Shown: positions 1-5,343 of the stretch, piece by piece
How positions within the stretch are numbered: the stretch's first letter is position 1
Layout of the letters: the number at the start of each line of letters is the position of its first letter
From: Chloroflexota bacterium
GTDB taxonomy: Bacteria > Chloroflexota > Limnocylindria > Limnocylindrales > CSP1-4
Length of the DNA stretch: 5,583 bases
NCBI GenBank assembly: GCA_021777365.1
Contig: JAJYDP010000363.1
Location: 1-5,583 of the forward strand
Direction of reading: 5' to 3'
Position numbers and translations under genes: made by a program
Notes under the pieces: generated by a model
What the model saw: the letters and a program-made list of their open reading frames with translations, nothing else
Database searches by the model: none
Told to the model about the DNA's origin: nothing

Positions 1-561
1 CTCTACCCCGGCGACAGTTGCCAGGTGACGGTGACGTTCACGCCAGTGTCGGTCGGGCTCGCCTCGGCGACACTGCAGGTCGTCGACTCGGCCGCCGGAT
101 CGCCTCACGCGGTTGGCCCCAAGGGATCGTTCCGCGCCCAGGTGCTGGTCATGCCCAACGACATCCTCGGGCCGCGAAGCCTGTCGCGTCTTCCCCGGCG
201 GGTGGCCCGGACGTGCCGTCGGCGGCGGCGCCGTTCCTGGCGGAGCCGCACACCGCCGAGCCGCCCATCGGCCCCGTGTTTCACGAAGGCCCGGGGGGAA
301 CCGGCTCGCTCATCTTCCGGCATTGACCCCAGGGGATCCCGCCCGCGTGGACAGCAAGGGGGAATCCACCCCTTCATTCGTGACCGGTCTCGCGGTAACG
401 TCCGCGCATGCCGGCGTGGGGTTCCCGCATCCCGTGGGGTACCCGCATCCATCGCACGGCGCCGAGGCACGGCCACGTACGGCCGGGCACGGTGCCCGGG
501 GACTCCGAATGCGCCTGCCGGTGTTCCCGAAGGTACCCATGTTCCCGAAGGTACCCATTGA
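1..561 (+). CDS. 3' part of a surface protein with an ASH/choice-of-anchor-D-like repeat (possible frameshift)
   Basis: The reading frame is already open at the first base, so the N-terminus lies outside the window. Residues 1-45 include PGDSCQVTVTFTP, then VGLASATLQVVDSAAGSPHAV. This is the characteristic end of an ASH/HYDIN or choice-of-anchor-D immunoglobulin-like repeat, found in large exported proteins (family knowledge). The following VLVMPNDILGPRSL looks like the start of another repeat. After about base 175 this frame becomes arginine-rich and unlike a protein, although it stays open to a TGA at 559-561. From roughly 175 to 326 the third frame reads as a balanced sequence ending PPIGPVFHEGPGGTGSLIFRH and a TGA at 324-326, with high GC at third codon positions. 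I infer a frameshift (natural or a sequencing error), in which case the true end is 326. The repeat domain is well supported; the C-terminal boundary is not. Confidence 0.5.
   Translation, partial: LYPGDSCQVTVTFTPVSVGLASATLQVVDSAAGSPHAVGPKGSFRAQVLVMPNDILGPRSLSRLPRRVARTCRRRRRRSWRSRTPPSRPSAPCFTKARGEPARSSSGIDPRGSRPRGQQGGIHPFIRDRSRGNVRACRRGVPASRGVPASIARRRGTATYGRARCPGTPNAPAGVPEGTHVPEGTH
415..450. repeat. 18-bp tandem duplication A (two copies)
   Basis: Unit 415-432 is CGTGGGGTTCCCGCATCC and unit 433-450 is CGTGGGGTACCCGCATCC. They are directly adjacent and differ at one base (T423 versus A441). The core GGT(T/A)CCC recurs in the second duplication about 75 bp downstream. Confidence 0.85.
483..499. 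other. Perfect inverted repeat, possible terminator or operator
   Basis: CCGGGCAC (483-490) and GTGCCCGG (492-499) are exact reverse complements around a single G. In RNA this would form a very stable 7-bp stem with a three-base loop. No T-tract follows on either strand, so a classical intrinsic terminator is not supported. It could end transcription of the upstream gene or act as a protein-binding site. Confidence 0.35.
523..558. repeat. 18-bp tandem duplication B (two exact copies)
   Basis: GTTCCCGAAGGTACCCAT occurs at 523-540 and again at 541-558 with no mismatch. Each unit holds two related 9-mers (GTTCCCGAA and GGTACCCAT). The second copy shares its last T with the TTGACA hexamer at 558-563, which places the pair directly upstream of the candidate promoter. 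Confidence 0.9.
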
Positions 562-586
562 CAGCGCGGTGGCGCGTGCGCACCAT
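558..586 (+). promoter_or_regulatory. Candidate sigma-70 type promoter of the lipoprotein operon
   Basis: A perfect -35 hexamer TTGACA (558-563) is followed after 17 bp by CACCAT (581-586), a weak -10 that matches the consensus at only three positions. Transcription would start near 593, about 33 bases before the GTG start at 626. The -35 match and spacing are seen directly; use as a promoter is inferred. Confidence 0.35.
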
Positions 587-625
587 GTCGCGATCCGGCG
601 CCTGAAGGTTGGGTAGGGAGGACCA

Positions 626-1435
626 GTGGCTCCGAAACGCGCACACTCCGTGTTGGCTGCCGTCGGCGTGATGGCACTGCTGGCCGCATGCGGCGGCTCG
701 TCCGCGACCAGGGCACCGACCGCGGCCGCCCCCGGTGGGGCAGCTCCGGCCTCTGCCGGAGCGCCGTCGCAGGCACCGGCCGCGCCGTCCGCGCCGTCCG
801 TGGCGGCGAGCGCCGCCGCGAGTGCGGCTCCCCAGCCAAGTGTCGGCGACGTCGCGAACTCGGCAAGTGGCCTTGCGAACCTCAGTTCCTACAAGCTGTC
901 GCTCGCCACCTCGGGCGGCTCTCAGAACATGACGGTCACGGTCGTGGTCGTCCGCAAGCCGTCGTTCGCCGAGAGCATCACCGAATCGGTCGGCGGCCAC
1001 ACGATCCGAATGGTCATCGTCGGGACGACCCTGTGGATGGACGAGGGGACAGGCACGTTCGTGAAGACGCCTCTCCCGCCCAGTGCGATCCAGTCCATGA
1101 CGGTCGGGTTCGACCCGGCCGTCACCCTCCATGAGATCAACAAGAACGGCATGCTATCGGCGCTCAAGACCGTGGGGGTGGAGACCAAGAACGGCGTGCA
1201 GGCCATTCACCTGCACGGCGACCATTCGACGCCCGTCCCCGCCGGCCAGCCCACCATCCCACCCGGGGGCACGGTCGACCTCTGGATCGCGACCGACGGC
1301 AACTACCTCGTCGCGATGGAGTGGAGCGGCGTCATCTCGGCAGGCGCCACTCCGAGCGCGACCTTGCCGACCAGCGCGAAGTGGGAAATCACCAACAGCA
1401 ACGATCCGTCGCTGAGCGTCAGCGCGCCGAGCTGA
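626..1435 (+). CDS. LppX/LprAFG-like (LolA-fold) lipoprotein
   Basis: This encodes a 269-residue exported lipoprotein. The start is GTG 626, preceded by GGGAGG at 616-621. A short basic N-terminus and hydrophobic core lead to a lipobox L19-A20-A21-C22 followed by GGSS, so the mature protein should be lipid-anchored at Cys22. Residues about 27-72 are an Ala/Pro/Ser linker. Residues about 73-269 form one domain: an opening helix ending in LSSYK, alternating beta strands, a VGTTLWMDEGTGTFVK hairpin, VDLWIATDGNYLV, and a terminal WEITNSNDPSLSV strand. This pattern resembles the LppX/LprAFG and LolA-like lipoproteins, which carry lipids in a half-barrel fold (family knowledge). The match is by pattern, so the ligand is unknown. 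It ends 32 bp before a small membrane-protein gene, suggesting an operon. The linker contains a 9-bp tandem repeat (782-799) encoding APSAPS. Confidence 0.82.
   Translation: MAPKRAHSVLAAVGVMALLAACGGSSATRAPTAAAPGGAAPASAGAPSQAPAAPSAPSVAASAAASAAPQPSVGDVANSASGLANLSSYKLSLATSGGSQNMTVTVVVVRKPSFAESITESVGGHTIRMVIVGTTLWMDEGTGTFVKTPLPPSAIQSMTVGFDPAVTLHEINKNGMLSALKTVGVETKNGVQAIHLHGDHSTPVPAGQPTIPPGGTVDLWIATDGNYLVAMEWSGVISAGATPSATLPTSAKWEITNSNDPSLSVSAPS
782..799 (+). repeat. 9-bp tandem duplication in the lipoprotein linker
   Basis: GCGCCGTCC occurs at 782-790 and 791-799. It encodes APS twice within the low-complexity linker that separates the lipid anchor from the folded domain. Two copies are ordinary for such linkers. 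Confidence 0.7.
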
Positions 1436-1453
1436 GGCCGTTCGACAAGGAAC

Positions 1454-1459
1454 AGGAGG
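1454..1459 (+). promoter_or_regulatory. Strong ribosome-binding site fixing the start of the membrane-protein gene
   Basis: AGGAGG lies 8 bases before GTG 1468. The same frame is open much further upstream, inside the lipoprotein gene, where its translation is Arg/Glu/Gln-rich and not protein-like. This site therefore decides the start. Confidence 0.8.
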
Positions 1460-1467
1460 CACCCCAC

Positions 1468-1893
1468 GTGGTCACCGAGATCTGGGCAAAGGTGAGTTCA
1501 CGAGAACGGCTGGCGCTGATTGGCGCTGGCCTCATCGTGGTGTCGTGGTTGCTGGGGATCGTCCTGAGCGGCGGGCTCTTCGGGGTGGCCGGGGCGGGCG
1601 GCGTCGGGCTCCTTGGCGCCATCGCCGTGCTCGTGGTGGTCTACCTGCACTACGCGCCGAACACCAACATCACCTGGCCCGCTCCCTACGCCACGATCCT
1701 GCTCGGGATCAGCGCCGTGGTCGCGCTCATCGCCCTCCTGCAGTTCTTCCAGCTCGTCTCGATCCTCGGACTCCTGGCGGCGTATGGCGGTGCCACGGTC
1801 GTCCTCGTCCTGATCGTCGATTGGGCTGGCGCGGCGCTCATGCTGTGGGGCTCGTACCAGGAGTGGCAGGCGGCAAAGGGGACGCCCGCGTAG
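1468..1893 (+). CDS. Small four-helix integral membrane protein, unknown function
   Basis: This encodes a 141-residue protein from GTG 1468, chosen for the AGGAGG site 8 bases upstream. A short amphipathic N-terminus (MVTEIWAKVSSRER) precedes four hydrophobic segments at about residues 15-35, 40-61, 73-93 and 97-127. The first loop is glycine-rich (SGGLFGVAGAGG) and the second contains HYAPNTNITWPAPYA. The C-terminus, WGSYQEWQAAKGTPA, is polar. No catalytic or transport motif is visible and I do not recognise the family. It follows the lipoprotein gene by 32 bp on the same strand, with no obvious promoter between, so co-transcription is likely. A role in the envelope alongside the lipoprotein is inferred from position only. 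The last hydrophobic stretch is long enough to be two short re-entrant segments, so the helix count is approximate. Confidence 0.75.
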   Translation: MVTEIWAKVSSRERLALIGAGLIVVSWLLGIVLSGGLFGVAGAGGVGLLGAIAVLVVVYLHYAPNTNITWPAPYATILLGISAVVALIALLQFFQLVSILGLLAAYGGATVVLVLIVDWAGAALMLWGSYQEWQAAKGTPA

Positions 1894-1918
1894 CGGGCCT
1901 GCTGTCCGGGCGCGTCCC
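1879..1918 (+). terminator. Possible stem-loop after the membrane-protein gene
   Basis: GGGACGCCCG (1879-1888) can pair with CGGG plus CGTCCC (1907-1918), with a two-base bulge. A competing hairpin, GCCCGC-GTA-GCGGGC (1884-1898), spans the stop codon. There is no T-tract, so intrinsic termination is uncertain. Confidence 0.3.
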
Positions 1919-1941
1919 GTCGGTGGCGCATCCGGTTTCCT

Positions 1942-1953
1942 GATCGCGCGATC
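1942..1953. promoter_or_regulatory. 12-bp perfect palindrome in the gap before the amidohydrolase
   Basis: GATCGCGCGATC is a perfect palindrome in the 198-bp gap between the membrane-protein and amidohydrolase genes. It could be an operator, but short GC-rich palindromes arise easily in DNA of this composition. A small hairpin, TGCGC-TCGT-GCGCA, follows at 1992-2005. Nothing else in the gap is supported. Confidence 0.25.
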
Positions 1954-2080
1954 GGGTTCGCACGGGTTGAGGGCCGCCGCGAGCGCCTCGATGCGCTCGT
2001 GCGCACCGCCGACTGATGCGCGGTGAGCCGGGGTTACCCGGGCGAGGGGAGAACCCTGGAGGTCGCCGCAGCGTCGGTCG

Positions 2081-2086
2081 AGGAGG
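2081..2086 (+). promoter_or_regulatory. Ribosome-binding site fixing the amidohydrolase start
   Basis: AGGAGG lies 5 bases before GTG 2092. The frame is open to an earlier GTG at 2023, but that codon has no comparable site and the added 23 residues do not resemble the family's N-terminus. An overlapping ATG at 2087 is in another frame. Confidence 0.75.
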
Positions 2087-2091
2087 ATGCT

Positions 2092-3321
2092 GTGCACAGG
2101 GTGGTCGTTCGCGGCGCGCGCGTCGTGGATGGAACCGGGCGGGAGCCCGCCGGGGAGCGTGACGTCATCGTCGAGGACGGCCGGATCGTGGCGATCCAGG
2201 CCAGCGGGGCGCCGCTCCGCGCCGACATCGTGGTGGATGCCGCCGGCGCCACCCTCCTGCCGGGCCTGACCGATGCCCACGTCCACCTGGGGCTGGTCGG
2301 GGCGCCGCCGAAGCCCCAGGGCGAGGGCTCGCTGGTCGACTATGCACTGCTGGTCCGGGCGCTCATCGAGCGGACCCTCCACGAAGGGTTCACGACCGTC
2401 CGGGATGCCGGCGGGCTCGATCCCGCGTGGGCGCGTGCCGTCGCCGCGGGCCGGATCCGCGGTCCCCGCATCCTGCCATCCGGCTCGTTCCTCACCCAGA
2501 CGGGCGGTCATGGCGACGCGCGGGCGGCCCACGAGGCGGTCCACGGGCTCGCCTCGATCCCGGGCCTGGTGGCCAACCCGGAGGTGGTCGACGGGGCCGA
2601 CGCGGTCCGGCGCGCGGCCCGCGAGCAGCTCCGGCGCGGGGCGACGCAGATCAAGCTCTTCGTCTCGGGTGGGGTCATGTCGCCGACCGATCCCCTCGAG
2701 TCGATCCAGTTCACGGTCGAGGAGATCGCGGCGGCCGTGGAGGTCGCGCGCAGCTGGGGAACTTACGTCCTCGTCCACGCCCACACCTCGCCGGCGATGC
2801 GCAATGCGCTCGCGGCCGGCGCCCGCTCGATCGAGCACGCCTCGATCCTCGACGAGGAGACGGCGAGGCAGATCCTCGCCGCCGGGGCGTTCGTCGTGCC
2901 GACCCTGCTCATCGTCACGCGCCTGCCGCCGCTCGGGCCGGCCGAGACGGCGAAGGCCACGCTCGTCGCAGGCGCCTCGCGAGCGAGCGTGGGCCTGGCC
3001 CACGCGCACGGGATCCCGCTCGGGTCGGGCTCCGACCTGGTCGGGGTGGATCAGGCAGGCCGGGCCGGTGAGATCGTGGAGAAGGCGCGCGAGATCGGGC
3101 CGATGGCCGCGATCGTGAGCGCCACGCGCGTGAATGCGGAACTGTTCGGGCGCGCCGACCGGATCGGGACCGTCGAGCCGGGCAAGGATGCGGACCTGAT
3201 CCTGGTGCGGGGCGACCCGCTCGAGCGGATCGAGACGATCGCCGAGCCCGACGGCGTGCCGTTCGTGCTGCAGCGTGGCGAGGTCGTTCGAAACGACGAG
3301 GACCGGGCGTCAGCGGCCTGA
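2092..3321 (+). CDS. Metal-dependent amidohydrolase, imidazolonepropionase/prolidase-like
   Basis: This is a 409-residue cytoplasmic hydrolase of the amidohydrolase superfamily (COG1228-like, which includes imidazolonepropionase-type and Xaa-Pro dipeptidase-type enzymes). An N-terminal beta-sandwich portion (VVVRGARVVDGTG, then VIVEDGRIVAI) leads into the TIM barrel. The metal-site motifs are all present: DAHVHL with H63 and H65, QIKLF with candidate carboxylated K188, VHAH with H229, SIEHA with H249, and GSGSD with D315. The end, RIGTVEPGKDADLILVRGDPLE, is the typical return to the small beta domain. The length is normal and no key residue is missing. Such enzymes cleave C-N bonds in cyclic amides, dipeptides or related compounds, and the substrate cannot be told from sequence. 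GTG 2092 was chosen for the AGGAGG at 2081. The downstream ROK gene appears to have its own promoter, so functional linkage is not implied. Confidence 0.92.
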   Translation: MHRVVVRGARVVDGTGREPAGERDVIVEDGRIVAIQASGAPLRADIVVDAAGATLLPGLTDAHVHLGLVGAPPKPQGEGSLVDYALLVRALIERTLHEGFTTVRDAGGLDPAWARAVAAGRIRGPRILPSGSFLTQTGGHGDARAAHEAVHGLASIPGLVANPEVVDGADAVRRAAREQLRRGATQIKLFVSGGVMSPTDPLESIQFTVEEIAAAVEVARSWGTYVLVHAHTSPAMRNALAAGARSIEHASILDEETARQILAAGAFVVPTLLIVTRLPPLGPAETAKATLVAGASRASVGLAHAHGIPLGSGSDLVGVDQAGRAGEIVEKAREIGPMAAIVSATRVNAELFGRADRIGTVEPGKDADLILVRGDPLERIETIAEPDGVPFVLQRGEVVRNDEDRASAA

Positions 3322-3360
3322 GCTCGGCATCGGCTCTGCCCGGAGGCATACGCCGAGCCG
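3322..3360. other. Inverted repeats between the amidohydrolase and ROK genes
   Basis: GCTCGGC (3322-3328) is the reverse complement of GCCGAGC (3352-3358). Inside lies a small hairpin, TGCC-CGGA-GGCA (3337-3348). A competing pair is CGGCTC (3331-3336) with GAGCCG (3355-3360). The structure begins right after the amidohydrolase stop codon and could be a terminator without a T-tract, or an operator just upstream of the ROK promoter. Confidence 0.35.
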
Positions 3361-3366
3361 CCCCCC

Positions 3367-3379
3367 TAGAATCCGTCCC
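3367..3379 (+). promoter_or_regulatory. Probable leaderless promoter of the ROK gene
   Basis: TAGAAT (3367-3372) matches a TANAAT -10 element and is followed by exactly seven bases and then ATG 3380. Transcription would then start at or next to the A of the start codon. No Shine-Dalgarno sequence precedes the ATG, which fits a leaderless mRNA. No clear -35 element is seen. Leaderless genes with this layout are common in Actinomycetota, Deinococcota and related groups. Confidence 0.6.
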
Positions 3380-4429
3380 ATGCGTGAGCCTTCCGGGCAG
3401 GCCCTCGACACGACCGCGGATCCCGCCGATCGTGAGAAACCCGTGCTCGGGCTCGACCTGGGCGCGACGCGGCTGCGCGCCGCGCTCGTCGGTCCGGACG
3501 GGGCGATCCTCGCCCGCGCCGAGGCGCCGTCCGCGACGCAGCGCGGGCCGGCCGCGGTGCTCGACGCCGCCGAGGCGCTGCTGACGGACGTGCGGTTCGC
3601 CCGAGCCCCGGCGGGGGAGACGGCCCCGGCCGGCCGTCCGCTCGGCATCGGGATCTCGGCGATCGGGCCGGTCGATCCGCAGGCGGGCGTGATCGTCGAT
3701 CCCCCGAACGCCCATCCATCGTTCCGCGACGTGCCCATCGCCGCCGAGCTCGAACGCCGGCTCGGCCTGCCCGCGTTCCTCGACCGTGACACGAACGTCG
3801 CGCTCCTCGGCGAGCTGTCCTTCGGGGCGGCGCGCGGCGTCGGGGACGTGGTGTATCTCACCGTCTCCACCGGGATCGGCGGGGCCGTCCTCGCCGCCGG
3901 CGCGTTGCTCCACGGCCCGGACGGCACGGCGGGCGAGCTCGGCCACCTGCTGGTGGAGCTGGACGGCCCCCCGTGCGGCTGCGGTGCACGTGGCCACCTG
4001 GAGGCGATCGCGTCGGGCGCGGGCATCGCGCGGGCGGCGCGCGAGGCGATTCGGGCCGGCGCGTCGCCGATGCTTGCCGCCGTCGCGAGCCGCGCCGGGC
4101 TGGACCGCGTCACCGCCGCGGACGTCGCGGCCGCAGAGGACGCCGGCGATCCCGCGGCGGCCGCGATCATGGATCACGCGCGCCGAGCCTTCGCGGCCGC
4201 CATGGTCACGATCGCGGACGTGTTCGACCCGACCCTGGCGGTGGTCGGCGGGTCGATCGCACGGGCCCAGGGCGACCGGCTGCTGGGGCCGGCTCGCGAG
4301 GCCGTACGCGCGACGGCGTTCCGGTCCCCGTCCCGGCGCGTCGCGATCGTGCCCGCCGCTCTCGGCGACGACGTCGGGCTGGTCGGGGGCCTGGCGCTCG
4401 TGCGGCGGAGACTCGCCGGAGAGACCTGA
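3380..4429 (+). CDS. ROK-family sugar kinase (glucokinase-like)
   Basis: This is a 349-residue ROK-family protein, probably an ATP-dependent cytoplasmic kinase of glucose or another hexose or aminosugar. Visible motifs are the ATP/phosphate loop LGLDLGAT (D26, G28, T30), GIGISAIGPVD (from about residue 89), the active-site segment LDRDTNVALLGE with candidate catalytic base D137, and STGIGG (163-168). The zinc motif follows as H189 in GELGH, C199 and C201 in CGCG, then GHLE (205-208). VVGGSIA (288-294) and the glycine-rich LGDDVGLVGG close the ATPase fold. There is no N-terminal DNA-binding helix-turn-helix, so a kinase is favoured over a ROK repressor. One oddity is that the fourth zinc ligand, usually Cys in GCxE, is His206. 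The first 20 residues are a polar extension. ATG 3380 fits the leaderless promoter; the frame is open further upstream, but that part overlaps the amidohydrolase end. Specificity is unproven. Confidence 0.9.
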   Translation: MREPSGQALDTTADPADREKPVLGLDLGATRLRAALVGPDGAILARAEAPSATQRGPAAVLDAAEALLTDVRFARAPAGETAPAGRPLGIGISAIGPVDPQAGVIVDPPNAHPSFRDVPIAAELERRLGLPAFLDRDTNVALLGELSFGAARGVGDVVYLTVSTGIGGAVLAAGALLHGPDGTAGELGHLLVELDGPPCGCGARGHLEAIASGAGIARAAREAIRAGASPMLAAVASRAGLDRVTAADVAAAEDAGDPAAAAIMDHARRAFAAAMVTIADVFDPTLAVVGGSIARAQGDRLLGPAREAVRATAFRSPSRRVAIVPAALGDDVGLVGGLALVRRRLAGET

Positions 4430-4439
4430 GCCGGCCAGA

Positions 4440-4511
4440 CTCCGGCCGCGCCCGTGTCCCCGGCGCCCGCCGGTCTCCGGCCGCGCCCGTGTCCCCGGCG
4501 CCCGCCGGTCT
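4440..4511. repeat. Exact 35-bp tandem duplication in the convergent gap
   Basis: Bases 4440-4474 are repeated without mismatch at 4475-4509, and the match runs two bases further to 4511, reaching the stop codon of the minus-strand gene. Each copy contains the inverted repeat CCGGCG-CC-CGCCGG (4460-4473 and 4495-4508). The block fills nearly all the 80 bases between the ROK stop and the end of the convergent gene. Its hairpins could stop transcription from both sides, although no T-tract is present. Confidence 0.9.
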
Positions 4512-5298
4512 ATCGCACGACCACCGTCACCGTGAAGGCGCGCGAGGGCATCCCGCACGGAGGCTTCAGCTGCAGGCAGAACGGGTTGCCGATCACCTGG
4601 AGCTGGGCAGTGCCCGCGCGTTCCGCGATCCAGGCTCCCTGCTGGCCCGCCTGCGACGGGACCGACGTGGGCGCCAGCACGCCGGACCCGCTCACCTGGA
4701 CCGTCCACTGGTAGGTCGACCCGAGCTGCAGCACCAGCTGCTGGCCAACCGCCAGGTCGATCGTCTGCCCGACCTGCGCGAGCGTCACGACGACCGTCCC
4801 TGAGGCGGACTGCGGAACCGGCGTGGGTGTTGCGGTCGGCGCGGGCGGCATCGTGACGGCAACGGGCGGCGGGACTGCCTGGACGGTGGCGGTCGGGGTC
4901 TTCGTGGGGGTGGGGTGCTCCGTCCCTGAAGGCGAGACCGCGACAGGGCTCGGGCTGGGGCCGGGCGAACCGGCGGATCCGGCCGGCGGGATCGCCGCCG
5001 GCGTCGACGGGCCGCTCGGGGCTGCGCCAGGGGCCTCCGAGCTCACGCCCGCGGTCGAGCTCACGCCCGCGGGGGCCAGGGCGGGGCTTCCGCCCGCCGG
5101 CGTGCCGCCAGGGCCCGCCAACCTGGGCCCGACGAGCACGGCGACCAGCACCACGGAGGTCGCGGCCGCAAGGAGCCCGAACGGGACGCCGGCGCCGTGT
5201 CGGGCGCGGGGCTGTCGATCGGTCGCGGGGGGTTCGGTGCCGTCCAGCTGCACGTGGAGTGCCCGCCGCAGGCGTTCCTCCAGGTCGTCGTCGCGCAT
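4510..5298 (-). CDS. Single-pass membrane protein with Pro/Ala/Thr stalk and chagasin/I42-like C-terminal domain
   Basis: This encodes a 262-residue protein. ATG 5298 was chosen because GGTGGAGG lies 5 bases upstream; earlier in-frame ATGs at 5379 and 5361 lack such a site. The N-terminus MRDDDLEERLRRALHVQ is short, charged and probably cytoplasmic. One transmembrane helix spans about residues 37-58 (FGLLAAATSVVLVAVLVG), and residues about 60-165 are an extracellular Pro/Ala/Ser/Thr/Gly stalk containing GVSSTA-GVSSEA from an 18-bp duplication. Residues about 167-262 form a beta-rich domain: VVVTLAQVGQTIDLAVGQQLVLQL, TYQWTV, AWIAERAGTAQLQV, then C241 and C248 in a CxxxxxxC segment, MPSRAFTVTVVVR. 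Strand order and the AGTA and FTVTVVV motifs resemble chagasin-type (MEROPS I42) cysteine-protease inhibitors. The canonical NPTTG loop is not evident, so inhibition is unproven. The gene is convergent with the ROK gene and divergent from a probable sigma-factor gene. Confidence 0.78.
   Translation of the reverse strand: MRDDDLEERLRRALHVQLDGTEPPATDRQPRARHGAGVPFGLLAAATSVVLVAVLVGPRLAGPGGTPAGGSPALAPAGVSSTAGVSSEAPGAAPSGPSTPAAIPPAGSAGSPGPSPSPVAVSPSGTEHPTPTKTPTATVQAVPPPVAVTMPPAPTATPTPVPQSASGTVVVTLAQVGQTIDLAVGQQLVLQLGSTYQWTVQVSGSGVLAPTSVPSQAGQQGAWIAERAGTAQLQVIGNPFCLQLKPPCGMPSRAFTVTVVVR
5038..5073 (-). repeat. 18-bp tandem duplication C inside the stalk coding region
   Basis: CGAGCTCACGCCCGCGGT (5038-5055) is followed directly by CGAGCTCACGCCCGCGGG (5056-5073), 17 of 18 identical. 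On the minus strand it encodes AGVSST then AGVSSE, so the reading frame is preserved. Confidence 0.85.
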
Positions 5299-5303
5299 CG
5301 TCG

Positions 5304-5311
5304 CCTCCACC
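5304..5311 (-). promoter_or_regulatory. Ribosome-binding site fixing the start of the membrane protein
   Basis: On the minus strand GGTGGAGG lies 5 bases before ATG 5298. It decides this start over two upstream in-frame ATG codons that sit in a tandem duplication and have no such site. Confidence 0.8.
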
Positions 5312-5343
5312 TGGCCTGGCGCCACCGACCCCTCGAGCGGAGC

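Larger units (their letters stand above)
327..625. other. Repeat-rich intergenic stretch upstream of the lipoprotein gene
   Basis: If the upstream gene ends at 326, these 299 bases have no convincing gene on either strand. They contain two separate 18-bp tandem duplications (415-450 and 523-558), a perfect inverted repeat at 483-499, and a TTGACA hexamer at 558-563. The open frames that cross the region on both strands are rich in Arg and Gly and look like GC-driven artefacts. The 18-bp period keeps any frame intact, so a decayed coding tail cannot be excluded. Confidence 0.5.

Noticed and set aside
310..558. A minus-strand small protein beginning MGTFGNMGTFGN
   Set aside because: The N-terminus is just the translation of the exact 18-bp tandem repeat. 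There is no ribosome-binding site, and the rest is low-quality Arg/Pro/Gly/Cys sequence.
415..558. A CRISPR array
   Set aside because: The repeats are 18-bp units directly adjacent in pairs, without spacers, and no cas gene is present.
1498..3009. A 503-codon open frame on the minus strand
   Set aside because: It is antisense to the small membrane-protein and amidohydrolase genes, both of which have clear motifs and ribosome-binding sites. A patch around 1935-2025 (SVGGAHERIEALAAALNP) looks slightly protein-like, but it is too short and has no start signal of its own.
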